Of a stretch of 64,000 nucleotides of DNA, positions 32,560 through 40,851 are shown one piece after another. This DNA comes from Streptomyces asoensis (GTDB lineage: Bacteria > Actinomycetota > Actinomycetes > Streptomycetales > Streptomycetaceae). Made by a program: the position numbers and the translations under genes. The first letter of the stretch is position 1; every line of letters starts with the position of its first letter. The notes beneath the pieces are model-generated. The model was not told the origin of the DNA and made no database searches. It saw only the letters and a program-made list of their open reading frames with translations. Where the stretch lies: NCBI RefSeq assembly GCF_013085465.1, contig NZ_CP049838.1, forward strand, positions 8,928,001 to 8,992,000, read 5' to 3'.

Positions 32560-33542
32560 ATGACGGACAGGACGGACACGACGGACCTGATGAATGGGAC
32601 GGACCTGACGGATGCGACGGACCTGACGGATGTGAGGCGCGGTCCGGCTCCCGTCGCCTTCCCCCAGGACCGCACCTGCCCCTACCAGCCGCCCGCCGCC
32701 CACGCCCCCTGCGCGACTCCCGTCCGCTGGCCCACGTCACCCTCTAAGACGGCCGGGTCGCCTGGCTGGTCACCGGGCACGAGGCGGCCCGCGACCTGCT
32801 CGCCGACCCCCGCCTGTCGACCGACCGCACCCACCCCGGCCACCCGGCGACTCGCCCCGCTTCGAGGCGCTGCGCGACCGCCGGTCGGCCCTGCTCAACG
32901 TCGACGACCCCGAGCACCACGTCCAGCGCCGGCTGCTGGTCGCGAGCTTCACCCTGAAACGCGCCACCGCCCTGCGCCCGGCCGTCCAGCGGATCGTCGA
33001 CGAGCGCATCGACGCGATGCTCGCGCAGGGTCCGCCCGCGGAACTCGTGAACGCCTTCGCGCTGCCCGTGCCGTCCACGGTGATCTGCGAACTGCTCGGC
33101 GTCCCGTACGCCGACCACGAGTTCTTCGAGGAGCAGTCGCGACGGCTGCTGCGCAGCCGGGTGCCGGAGGAGGTGCGTGCGGCTGCTGTCCGTCGCGGAC
33201 GGGCTGCTGAGGCAGGCCACCGAGGACATCGAGGTGGCCGGGACGACGATCCGGGCGGGGGAGGGCGTGGTCTTCGCGACCTCGGTCATCAACCGCGACG
33301 AGCGCGCCTACCCCGAACCGGACCCCCTCGACTGGCACCGCTCCGCCCGCCACCATGTGGCGTTCGGCTTCGGCCTCCACCAGTGTCTCGGCCAGAACCT
33401 GGCCCGCGCGGAGCTGGAGATCGCCCTGGGCACCCTCTTGGAGCGGCTCCCCGGCCTGCGGTTGGCCGTGCCCGCCGACGAGGTCCGCCGGAAGCCGGAC
33501 GACACCATCCAGGGGATGCTGGCACTCCCCGTGACCTGGTAA
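32560..33542 (+). pseudogene. Cytochrome P450 (CYP105-like) pseudogene
   Basis: Pieces of one P450 appear in different frames. From the ATG at 32560 the frame gives a Thr/Asp repeat then APVAFPQDRTCPYQPPAAHAP; near 32710 one C seems lost and the sequence continues in another frame (RDSRPLAHVTL, stop TAA, DGRVAWLVTGHEAARDLLADPRLSTDRTHPG). Near 32850 it shifts again to SPRFEALRDRRSALLNVDDPEHHVQRRLL through EFFEEQSRRLLRS. Around 33170 a large in-gene deletion joins to RLLSVADGLLRQATEDIEVAGTTIRAG and on to the heme loop FGFGLHQCLGQNLAR and the normal end at 33542. The I-helix AGxET and the ExxR motif are gone, so no active P450 can be made. The ferredoxin partner follows. Confidence 0.9.
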
Positions 33543-33552
33543 GGGGCTCCCC

Positions 33553-33756
33553 GTGACGGACATTCACATCGGCACGGACGTCCGTATCGGCGCCGGCCAG
33601 TGCGCGCTGGCCGCCCCCGGGATCTTCACCCAGGACGACGACGGCTTCAGCGCCCTCCTGCCCGGCCGGGAGGGCGGCGGGGGTGACCCGATGGTCCGGG
33701 AGGCCGCGCGGGCCGGCCCGGTCGGCGCGATCAAGGTGTCCGATACGGCGGGGTGA
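33553..33756 (+). CDS. Degenerate [3Fe-4S]-type ferredoxin, P450 partner relic
   Basis: 67 residues, 10 bp after the P450 relic, as CYP105 ferredoxins usually are. The overall sequence is the standard P450-linked ferredoxin (IGAGQCALAAPGIFTQDDDGFSALLPGREGG...VREAARAxPVGAIKV), but only one of the three cluster cysteines remains: the first (normally VCIGAG) is Arg in DVRIGAGQC, and the last (normally ACPV) is Gly in ARAGPVGAI. A cluster cannot be held normally. The frame is intact, so it is called as a gene, but it is probably non-functional and decaying with its P450. Confidence 0.8.
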   Translation: MTDIHIGTDVRIGAGQCALAAPGIFTQDDDGFSALLPGREGGGGDPMVREAARAGPVGAIKVSDTAG

Positions 33757-34042
33757 GGCCCCGTCGGCCACCCGAGCGCCGGAGCGCAGCGGCCGGCAGG
33801 CGGTCCGGGCACCGTGTCCCCTTCAACTGTCCTACGTTGAACGGCATTCGTGTACATCCTGGGATGCGAGAAGGCAACCCGAGGCGGACGATGGAAGGGG
33901 CGGGGTCTCTTCCCGGAGCGGCGAGTGTCGCCGGGGGAGACGGTGAGGGGCCGTCAGCCCCGGGGCCCTTCATCCGCGCGCGGCACCCGCTCCGCCCTGT
34001 CACCTGTCGATCCGGGGCCGGTTCACCTCGCGGAGGCACACC
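33757..34042. other. Promoter region before the peptidase unit
   Basis: Nearly 290 bp with no supported frame. An inverted repeat TTCAAC-N8-GTTGAA lies at 33822-33841, in a locally AT-richer patch that is the best candidate for promoter and operator of the HAD-M28 gene. CACCTGTCGATCC and a CGGAGG binding site precede the ATG at 34043. Confidence 0.45.
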
Positions 34043-36016
34043 ATGCCCGTGCTCTTCTTCGATATCGGGGCGACCTTGGCGGACGCCCGTCTGGAGGCCG
34101 ACGGTTCGCTGACGCTCGTGCCCCGACCGCGTGTCCTCGCTGTGCTCGACGCCTTCCGCGACGTACGCAAGGGCATCATCTCCAACCCGGGCCCGGATGC
34201 GGCCGACGCGGAGCGGGCCGCGTCGGCCCTGCGGGAGGCGTTCCCGGACCGTTTCACGGACGACGCCCTCGTGCACTGGGGCGCCAAGGACAGCCGGGAG
34301 ATCTTCGACGGGGCGGTCGCCGGCACGGCGGGTGAGGGGACCCCCGTCTCGGCGGCCGACGAGTGCGTCTTCGTGGGGGAGGACGCCCGGGAGCGCGCCT
34401 TCGCCAGGGAAGCCGGGCTGCGCACGGCGGCCCACCCCGTGTTCACCGCCGCCTCCGTGGAGAACCGTCCCGTCCTCTGGGCGCGGATCGGGCTGCCCGA
34501 GGGCCTGGGGCTGTCTGCGCTGGAGGGGGTCGCGAACCAGACCGAAGTCGTCCCCGTGCATGTCGCGTCGGCGCGGCTCGTGCTGGCCATGGCGAGCACG
34601 CGCGGCGCCGCGGTACTCGAACAGGCAGGGTTCACGGTCGACTTGCGGGGACCGGTGGAGGACACGGCGGCCTTCCTGATCCGCGACGACCGTCCGCTCA
34701 CCCCCGCCGCGAGCGCCGCGGACGACCGGGACGGGGCGACGACGCGCGCCACGGCCGCCTTCGGCCTGGTCGCCGACGAACTCGCCGCAGCCGCCACCCC
34801 GCCGCTCATTCCCCTGGGGCCCGCGCCGGGCGGCGTCTACCTCGCGGCGCCGGCCGGTGCTCCGGTGGAGGCCGTGCACCTGCCGGGTGCGAAGCCGGGG
34901 CACACCGAACGGCTGCTGCCGGACCCGGCGCTGCTCTCCCGCCCCGGCGAGGCATGGGCGGCAGGACTCGCCGCCGGTCCGGCGGCGGGCGGCGCGGAGC
35001 CGGACCCTGCCGCGGCGGCCATGGACGGTCACCCCTCCCCGGAGACGATCGCGGCGGTGCGCGCGGCCGTGACCCCCGAGGTACTGCGCGGCCATGTCGC
35101 GCGCATCTCCGGTGTCGAGCCGCTGAGAGACGGCGACGGGCTGCTGGTGCGCAGCCGGGATGTGTCCGCCGACGACAACCCCCGGGTCGTCGAGGCGCTG
35201 GCGGACCGTTTCCAGGACCTCGATCTGAGCGTCCGACTGCACCGGTTCCGGTGGCGGGGGCACCAGCTGTTCAACGTGGAGGCCGAGCACCGCGCCGCAG
35301 GGGCGGACTCCACGGTGCTCATCACCGCGCACCTGGATTCCACCGCTTCCAGCGGCGACTTCGTCGATGCGAACGGCGACCCCCGCCCCTACGACCCCGC
35401 CGTGGACCCCGCACCCGGCGCCGACGACGACGGGAGCGGAACCGCAGCCGTCATGGCCGCCGCCGAGTGCCTGCACGCGCTGCTCGCGGACGGCAGGGCG
35501 CCCACCCGGAACGTGCGCTTCGTGCTCTTCAACGCCGAGGAACAGGGCCTGGTCGGCAGCAAGTTCTACGCCAGGGCCGCCGCCGCGGCGGGGGAGCGGA
35601 TCGCCGGCGTCTTTCAGATGGACATGATCGCGGGCCGTCAGCAGGGCAGTACGCCGACCGTGGAGATCCACGCCGGTTCCTCGGTGTCGGGCCCGGTCGT
35701 GGGCGCGTCCGACGCGCTGGGCGCACTCGTCGCGGACACCGTGCCGGCCATCGACACCGGGGTGACGGTTCAGCAGCTCACGGGCCCCGACGATCCGGCG
35801 ATCGGGCGCAGCGACCACGCGAGCTTCCACGAGCGGGGCTGGGCGGCGGTCGCCGTCTCCGAGGACATCTTCGCCCTCGACGGCGGGCCCGGCACGGGCA
35901 CCCGGCAGTACCACACCCCGGGAGACACCCTTCTCGACCAGGACCACAGCACGCAGTTCGCCGCCACGGTCGCCCGCTCCGTCACGGCGACCGCCCTGAC
36001 CCTTGCGGGCCTTTGA
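34043..36016 (+). CDS. HAD-like domain fused to M28 family zinc aminopeptidase-like domain
   Basis: 657 residues with no signal peptide. Residues 1-145 look like a HAD fold (FFDIGATLADA, GIISNPGP, CVFVGEDARERAFAREAG), but the second Asp of the DxDxT motif is Gly, so phosphatase activity is doubtful. A middle part follows (FTVDLRGPVEDTAAFLIRDD, then an Ala/Pro-rich linker). From about residue 345 there is an M28 peptidase with the zinc ligands in TAHLDST (about 428), PGADDDGSGT (about 462), FNAEEQGLVGSKFYA (about 498), FQMDMIAG and SDHASFHERGWAAVAVSED (about 592), all intact. The unit continues with an M36 gene 51 bp downstream. The combination is not one I recognise; a cytosolic maturation or self-processing role is a guess. 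Confidence 0.82.
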   Translation: MPVLFFDIGATLADARLEADGSLTLVPRPRVLAVLDAFRDVRKGIISNPGPDAADAERAASALREAFPDRFTDDALVHWGAKDSREIFDGAVAGTAGEGTPVSAADECVFVGEDARERAFAREAGLRTAAHPVFTAASVENRPVLWARIGLPEGLGLSALEGVANQTEVVPVHVASARLVLAMASTRGAAVLEQAGFTVDLRGPVEDTAAFLIRDDRPLTPAASAADDRDGATTRATAAFGLVADELAAAATPPLIPLGPAPGGVYLAAPAGAPVEAVHLPGAKPGHTERLLPDPALLSRPGEAWAAGLAAGPAAGGAEPDPAAAAMDGHPSPETIAAVRAAVTPEVLRGHVARISGVEPLRDGDGLLVRSRDVSADDNPRVVEALADRFQDLDLSVRLHRFRWRGHQLFNVEAEHRAAGADSTVLITAHLDSTASSGDFVDANGDPRPYDPAVDPAPGADDDGSGTAAVMAAAECLHALLADGRAPTRNVRFVLFNAEEQGLVGSKFYARAAAAAGERIAGVFQMDMIAGRQQGSTPTVEIHAGSSVSGPVVGASDALGALVADTVPAIDTGVTVQQLTGPDDPAIGRSDHASFHERGWAAVAVSEDIFALDGGPGTGTRQYHTPGDTLLDQDHSTQFAATVARSVTATALTLAGL

Positions 36017-36067
36017 CCCGTCGGTCCGCCCAGACCGGGCCTCGCGCCCGCGGGAGGAGCATCCGTC

Positions 36068-38083
36068 ATGACGCAGTTGATCGACAAGCGAGACCTGGGT
36101 TACGACCGGCTCGCCCGGCTCCCGGGCGCCGAGGCGTTCCTGGCCGACACCGATCGTGTGGCGGAGTCGGTGCGCCACACCCTCATCGCCGAGGAAGGCA
36201 AGGTGAACCGCTTCACCGGCCACCTGACCGAACTACGGGTGGAGGGCGCACCGGCCGGCCTCGCCGAGCGGGCAGGCGCCGAGTCCACCGACGGCGACTA
36301 CATCGCCAGGGCGAAGGAGTACCTCTCCTCGGTCTCGGCGGCGATCGGCTTCGCCGCCGGAGAACCCGCCGAGTTCGAAGCCGATCCGAAGGTGACGGTC
36401 ACGAGCGGCGGCATGCACGTGGTCAGCCTCCAGCAGACACTCAACGGCATCGATGTGTGGGGCATGGCCCCCAAGGTGTGGCTGCGCGAGGACGGCACGG
36501 TCGACCGGGTCGTCGGCGACACGGTGAGTGTGCCGGGCAACGTCCCCACGATGCCGACGGTGCCGGTCGAGACGGCCCTGGCCGCCGGCGCCGCGAAGGC
36601 CGCCGAGTCGGTCACGCTCGAAGGCCTGCTCGGTACCGACGAGCTGCCGGCCCTGGACGTCTCGGACGGCTTCCGCCGGCTGAGCTCCCAGGCGCGCAAC
36701 GACCAGCCGATGACGTTCGACAAGGGCGCCTTCGACGAGGCGATCCCCGGTCGGCTGGTGTACTTCTACATGGGCGACACCGTCCGTCTCGCCTGGTCGT
36801 TCAGGTTCTCCCGGGCGCAGGGGGCGGTGCAGTACCACGCGCTGGTGGAGGCCGACGGGATGACGGCGGACCGGGCGGCGCCACAGGTCCTGTACCTCCA
36901 GGACCTGACGAACCATGTCGTCGGAGGACTGGTGTTCCGGCAGAACCCGGTCGAGACCGGGTTCGCCCTGGCCTCCTTCCCGCTGCCGCTGAGCGACTAT
37001 CCGGTCGCACCGCCGTCGACGCCGATGCCCGGGTTCCCCGGCCCGTGGGTGGAGCGGCAGAACGGAAGTGTGGCCACCGTCGGGAACAATGTGCAGGCCG
37101 TCGACGGGGACACCGGCGAAAGCTTCAAGGTCGACGTCGACGCGGCGGGCAACGGGGTGTTCGCCCCGAACCCCGACACGCCGGAGCAACTCGTCACCAA
37201 CATCTTCTTCTTCTGCAACTACATGCACGACTTCTTCGTGATGCTCGGCTTCAACGAGGAGCACGGCAACTTCCAGACCGTCAACTTCTCGGGCCTGGGC
37301 GTAGGTGCCGACCCGGTCGTCGCCCAAGCCCATCCCAGGCCGGTCTTCGGCACGGCCAACATGCTCACGCGCGCCGACGGTCTGGCAGCGGAGATGAACA
37401 TGGGTCTGGTCGCCGACACCGGAAGGCACACGGCCAACGACGCGCACGTGGTGCGCCACGAGTTCGCGCACGGCGTGACCAACCGGCTGGTCGGCGGTCT
37501 GCACGATGCCAACGGTCTGCGCGAGGAGCAGTCCAGGGCGATGGGCGAGGGCTGGTCGGACTTCTTCGCGCTCACCATCCCCAACTTCTCCCAGGAGCGG
37601 GAGCACACCGTGGTCGGCGACTGGGTGGTCGACGACCCGGCCGGCATCCGCCAGCGGCCCTACGACGACCGGTACCCCGGTGGCTTCGGGGACATCGGGC
37701 AGGTCAAGGGCGGGCTCGACTACACGAGGATCCACAACGTCGGCGAGATCTGGTGCGCCGCGCTCCTGGAGATGACCCGCCGGATCAGCGCGGAGCTCGG
37801 CAGCAAGGAGCGCGGCTACCGGGTCGCCTGGCAGGCCGTCGTCGACGGGCTGAAGCTCACGCCCAAGAACCCGTCCCTGCTCACCGCCCGCGACGCGATC
37901 CTGCGGGCCCTGAAGGACCTCAAGGGCACGTCGTTCACCGCGGCCGAGTACACCGAGGTCCGGACGGCGGCCTGGGGATCGTTCGCCCGGTACGGCATGG
38001 GCTTCGACGCCTTCTGTCCCAACGCGTCCTTCGTCGGCTGCCGGGCCGGCAGTCAGCCGCCCCCGGCCGGACACGAGGACTGA
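36068..38083 (+). CDS. M36 family (fungalysin-like) zinc metallopeptidase without signal peptide
   Basis: 671 residues. An N-terminal FTP-like propeptide region (VTVTSGGMHVVSLQQTLNGIDVWGMAPKVWLREDGTVDRVVGDTV) is followed by the catalytic domain: VRHEFAHGVTNRLVGG with the HExxH zinc site near residue 464 and GEGWSDFFALTIPNF with the third ligand Glu near 494. NIFFFCNYMHDFFVMLGFNEEHGNFQ is a strong M36 hallmark. Fungalysins are normally secreted with a signal and propeptide; here the N-terminus MTQLIDKRDLGYDRLARLPG has none. AGGAG sits at 36055-36059. It is co-directional with the HAD-M28 gene and ends 2 bp from the convergent tetR. Confidence 0.9.
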   Translation: MTQLIDKRDLGYDRLARLPGAEAFLADTDRVAESVRHTLIAEEGKVNRFTGHLTELRVEGAPAGLAERAGAESTDGDYIARAKEYLSSVSAAIGFAAGEPAEFEADPKVTVTSGGMHVVSLQQTLNGIDVWGMAPKVWLREDGTVDRVVGDTVSVPGNVPTMPTVPVETALAAGAAKAAESVTLEGLLGTDELPALDVSDGFRRLSSQARNDQPMTFDKGAFDEAIPGRLVYFYMGDTVRLAWSFRFSRAQGAVQYHALVEADGMTADRAAPQVLYLQDLTNHVVGGLVFRQNPVETGFALASFPLPLSDYPVAPPSTPMPGFPGPWVERQNGSVATVGNNVQAVDGDTGESFKVDVDAAGNGVFAPNPDTPEQLVTNIFFFCNYMHDFFVMLGFNEEHGNFQTVNFSGLGVGADPVVAQAHPRPVFGTANMLTRADGLAAEMNMGLVADTGRHTANDAHVVRHEFAHGVTNRLVGGLHDANGLREEQSRAMGEGWSDFFALTIPNFSQEREHTVVGDWVVDDPAGIRQRPYDDRYPGGFGDIGQVKGGLDYTRIHNVGEIWCAALLEMTRRISAELGSKERGYRVAWQAVVDGLKLTPKNPSLLTARDAILRALKDLKGTSFTAAEYTEVRTAAWGSFARYGMGFDAFCPNASFVGCRAGSQPPPAGHED

Positions 38084-38085
38084 GC

Positions 38086-38631
38086 TCAGCCCAGCAGCAG
38101 CCGCGCCGCCTCGCGTGCCTCCGTCGCCGGGGCGGTGCCGCCGCTGATCCCGGCGGTCACCATCGCGCCCTCCGCCAGCAGGAACAGCGGCCCGGTGAGC
38201 GCGTCGGGCAGCCCCGCGTCGGCCACGAGCCCGCCGAGGTACTCGCGGAACGCCCGCTTGTGCTCCCGTACTTGGCGGGCGACCCGCTCCGAGGTCGCGC
38301 CCAGCTCACCGTACGCGTTGATCCAGGCGCAGCCGCGGAAGTCAGGCTCGCCGAACCACTCCGCCAGCCAGTCGAACACGGCCGGGATCCGCTCCCGGGG
38401 GTCCTCCCGCCGGGCGACGGACTCGGCGAGCTGCCCGCGCCAGCGCACGTCCCGCCGCTCCAGGTAGGCCTCCACCAACTGCTCCTTGGCCGGGAACAGC
38501 TGGTACAGGCGCTTGAGCGACACCCCCGAGGCGCCGCGGAGGTCGTCCATCCCGACGGACTGCACGCCGCGCCCGTAGAACAGTTTCTCCGCGGCGTCGA
38601 GCGCCTGCTCACGGGCCGTTGCGCTGTCCAT
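38086..38631 (-). CDS. TetR/AcrR family regulator
   Basis: 181 residues. The helix-turn-helix [58 protein letters not shown] is classical, with a C-terminal ligand domain ending in [23 protein letters not shown] lies before the ATG. It is divergent from the DUF1348 gene across two copies of a GAGAACG-N2-CGTTCTC operator, so it very probably represses itself and that gene. This TetR subgroup often controls simple detoxification or redox genes. Confidence 0.92.
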   Translation of the reverse strand: MDSATAREQALDAAEKLFYGRGVQSVGMDDLRGASGVSLKRLYQLFPAKEQLVEAYLERRDVRWRGQLAESVARREDPRERIPAVFDWLAEWFGEPDFRGCAWINAYGELGATSERVARQVREHKRAFREYLGGLVADAGLPDALTGPLFLLAEGAMVTAGISGGTAPATEAREAARLLLG

Positions 38632-38665
38632 GGACCGCTCCTCGGGGTTCCTGGTTCCTTGACGG

Positions 38666-38717
38666 GAGAACGTGCGTTCTCTACGTTAGCAGCCAAGCCG
38701 GAGAACGCACGTTCTCC
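38666..38717. promoter_or_regulatory. Twin TetR operators
   Basis: GAGAACGTGCGTTCTC (38666-38681) and GGAGAACGCACGTTCTCC (38700-38717) share arms GAGAACG/CGTTCTC, with centres TG and CA, 35 bp apart. They occupy the gap between divergent tetR (start 38631) and the DUF1348 gene (start 38742). Confidence 0.88.
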
Positions 38718-38741
38718 GTATGTCGGAAGCCAGGAGACGCC

Positions 38742-39203
38742 ATGTCGGACGCCCGTCCACCCCTGCCGCCCTTCACCCGGGAAACCGCGGCCCGGAAGGT
38801 CCAGGCCGCCGAGGACGCCTGGAACACCCGTGACCCGCACAAGGTCGCCCTCGCCTACTCCGAGGACTCGGTCTGGCGCAACCGCGACACCTTCCTCACC
38901 GGCCGTGCCGCGATCGTCGAGTTCCTCACCGCCAAGTGGGCCCGCGAGCACGAGTACGCGCTCCGCAAGGACCTCTGGGCCCACGACGGCCACCGCATCG
39001 CCGTCCGCTTCCAGTACGAGTCGCGCGACGCCGCCGGGCAGTGCTGGCGCAGCTACGGCAACGAACTGTGGGAGTTCGACGAGCGCGGGCTGATGACCCG
39101 CCGCGAGGCGAGCATCGACGACGTGCCGATCGAGGAGGCGGACCGCCGGATCCACGGGCCGCGCCCCGAGGCCGAACGAGGGCTGTCCTTCCCGCTTGAG
39201 TAG
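38742..39203 (+). CDS. DUF1348/SnoaL-like NTF2-fold protein
   Basis: 153 residues. The pattern [113 protein letters not shown] is the DUF1348 family of NTF2-like cone folds. These bind small hydrophobic molecules; a catalytic role is not proven. CAGGAG precedes the ATG. It is probably repressed by the divergent TetR. The flavoprotein gene follows after 9 bp and may be cotranscribed. Confidence 0.9.
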   Translation: MSDARPPLPPFTRETAARKVQAAEDAWNTRDPHKVALAYSEDSVWRNRDTFLTGRAAIVEFLTAKWAREHEYALRKDLWAHDGHRIAVRFQYESRDAAGQCWRSYGNELWEFDERGLMTRREASIDDVPIEEADRRIHGPRPEAERGLSFPLE

Positions 39204-39212
39204 GGTGCGCGG

Positions 39213-39728
39213 GTGACCGAACAGGACGAACAGCCGCCCTTCCTCTACGTCGTCGTCTGCGCCGCCGGTATCGCCGCGGACGTCGGCAGGCTGATCGCCG
39301 CCGCCCAGGAGCGGGGGTGGCACGTGGGCGTCATCGCGACGCCCCACGCCATGAACGGCTTCTTCGACACCGCCGCCGTCGAGGCGCAGACCGGGCGCCC
39401 GATCCGCTCCGCCTGGCGGCGCCCCGGCGACCCGCGGCCGTTCCCCGAGCCCGACGCGGTCGTCGTCGCCCCGGCCACCTTCAACACCATCAACAAATGG
39501 GCGGCGGGCATCGCCGACACCCTCGCCCTGGGCACCCTGTGCGAGGTCTCCGGGCTGGGCGTCCCCCTCGGGGTCCTGCCCTGTGTGAACGAGACCCTCG
39601 CGGGCCACCCCGCCTACCAGGACAGTCTGATACGGCTGCGCGGCATGGGCGTCCGGTTCGGGTACCCGTACGACCGCGCCCAGGGCGAGGAGTTCGACTG
39701 GGAGCGGGCGCTGGACCTGATCGAATGA
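39213..39728 (+). CDS. Flavoprotein of the PPC-decarboxylase-like (HFCD) family
   Basis: 171 residues starting from a GTG at 39213. Family motifs are YVVVCAAGIAADVGRLIAAAQERGWHVGVIATPHA, the conserved PATFNTINKWAAGIADTL (PAxxNT flavin/substrate site) and GVLPCVNETLAGHPAY. The HFCD group includes Dfp/CoaBC, EpiD and Ubi-type flavoproteins that bind FMN. This stand-alone version lacks the CoaB half; its reaction is unknown. It is close behind the DUF1348 gene, so the TetR operators may control it too. Confidence 0.85.
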   Translation: MTEQDEQPPFLYVVVCAAGIAADVGRLIAAAQERGWHVGVIATPHAMNGFFDTAAVEAQTGRPIRSAWRRPGDPRPFPEPDAVVVAPATFNTINKWAAGIADTLALGTLCEVSGLGVPLGVLPCVNETLAGHPAYQDSLIRLRGMGVRFGYPYDRAQGEEFDWERALDLIE

Positions 39729-39800
39729 GGCATACGGTGACCGGCCGGGCCGACGTACGCTCCACTCCTGTACCCCACACCGATGTCAGGAGCGGCCGCG

Positions 39801-40769
39801 ATGCAGTACGTGAAGCTCGGTTCGACGGGTCTGGACGTGTCCAGGATCTGTCTGGGCTGCATGACCTACGGACTCCCCGACCGGGGCGCGCACGAGTGGA
39901 CCCTCGACGAGGCGGCGTCGCGCCCGCTCATCAGGCAGGCCCTGGACGCGGGCGTCACCTTCTTCGACACCGCGAACGTCTACTCCGACGGCACCAGCGA
40001 GGAGATCGTCGGCAGGGCCCTGCGCGACTTCGCCCGCCGTGACGAGATCGTGCTCGCGACGAAGGTCAACGGCCGGATGCGGCCCGGGCCCAACGGCGCC
40101 GGACTGTCCCGCAAGGCGATCCTGTCCGAGATCGACCACAGTCTGCGCCGCCTCGGCACCGACCACGTCGACCTGTACCAGATCCACCGCTTCGACCCGC
40201 ACACCCCGGTCGAGGAGACGATGGAGGCGCTGCACGACCTGGTGAAGGCGGGCAAGGTCCGCTACATCGGGGCGAGTTCGATGTACGCCTGGCAGTTCTC
40301 CAAGATGCAGTACACGGCCGAGCGGCACGGCTGGACCAGGTTCGTGTCGATGCAGAACCACTACAACCTCCTCTACCGCGAGGAGGAGCGCGAGATGCTG
40401 CCGCTCTGCGCGGACCAGGGCGTCGGGGTACTGCCCTGGAGCCCGCTGGCCCGCGGCCGCCTCACCCGTGACTGGGGCACCGAGACCGGCCGCAGTTCCA
40501 CGGACGGCTTCGGCGGCTCCCTCTACCCGGAGGGCGATCGCGGCACCGTCGAGGCGGTCACCCGCATCGCGGCCGACCGGGGCGTCCCCCGCGCCCGGGT
40601 CGCCCTGGCCTGGCTCCTCCACCAGCCCACGGTGACCGCCCCGATCATCGGAGCCGCGAAGCCCCACCACCTCGAGGATGCGGTGGCTGCCACCGAACTG
40701 GCCCTGACGGAAAAGGAGTTGGCGGAACTGGAGGAGCCCTACACCCCCCACCCGATCGCCGGCCACTGA
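39801..40769 (+). CDS. Aldo/keto reductase
   Basis: 322 residues from the ATG at 39801, with AGGAG ten bases upstream; a frame from 39783 is less likely. The AKR tetrad is present: Asp and Tyr in FFDTANVYSDG, Lys in VLATKVNG and His in LYQIHRFDPHTP. GASSMYAWQFSKMQYTAERHGWTRFVSMQNHYNLLYREEEREMLP is typical of the AKR-11/12-like bacterial group. It reduces aldehydes or ketones with NADPH. A Streptomyces-type repeat hairpin follows its stop. Confidence 0.93.
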   Translation: MQYVKLGSTGLDVSRICLGCMTYGLPDRGAHEWTLDEAASRPLIRQALDAGVTFFDTANVYSDGTSEEIVGRALRDFARRDEIVLATKVNGRMRPGPNGAGLSRKAILSEIDHSLRRLGTDHVDLYQIHRFDPHTPVEETMEALHDLVKAGKVRYIGASSMYAWQFSKMQYTAERHGWTRFVSMQNHYNLLYREEEREMLPLCADQGVGVLPWSPLARGRLTRDWGTETGRSSTDGFGGSLYPEGDRGTVEAVTRIAADRGVPRARVALAWLLHQPTVTAPIIGAAKPHHLEDAVAATELALTEKELAELEEPYTPHPIAGH

Positions 40770-40770
40770 A

Positions 40771-40834
40771 AGCGCCCCGTCAGGGGCGCGGGGAACTGCG
40801 CAACCAACCCCGACGGACCCGCAGCCGAAGAACG
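40771..40834. repeat. Streptomyces intergenic repeat with terminator hairpin
   Basis: GCGCCCC (40772-40778) and GGGGCGC (40783-40789) form a short tight hairpin, followed by the familiar run GGGGAACTGCGC and CGCAGCCGAAGAA. Elements of this type (hairpin plus GGGGAACTGCGC tail) recur in many Streptomyces genomes at gene ends. It separates the convergent aldo/keto reductase and dioxygenase genes. Confidence 0.75.
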
Positions 40835-40851
40835 ACCCGTCGCGCGGAGCG

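Noticed and set aside
32443..33210. A separate 255-residue gene at the P450 relic
   Set aside because: Only its first part matches P450; the rest is an out-of-frame reading of the same decayed gene.
34363..39093. A 1576-residue open frame on the plus strand
   Set aside because: It runs through three unrelated well-supported genes and has the Arg/Pro/Gly-rich composition of a high-GC shadow frame.
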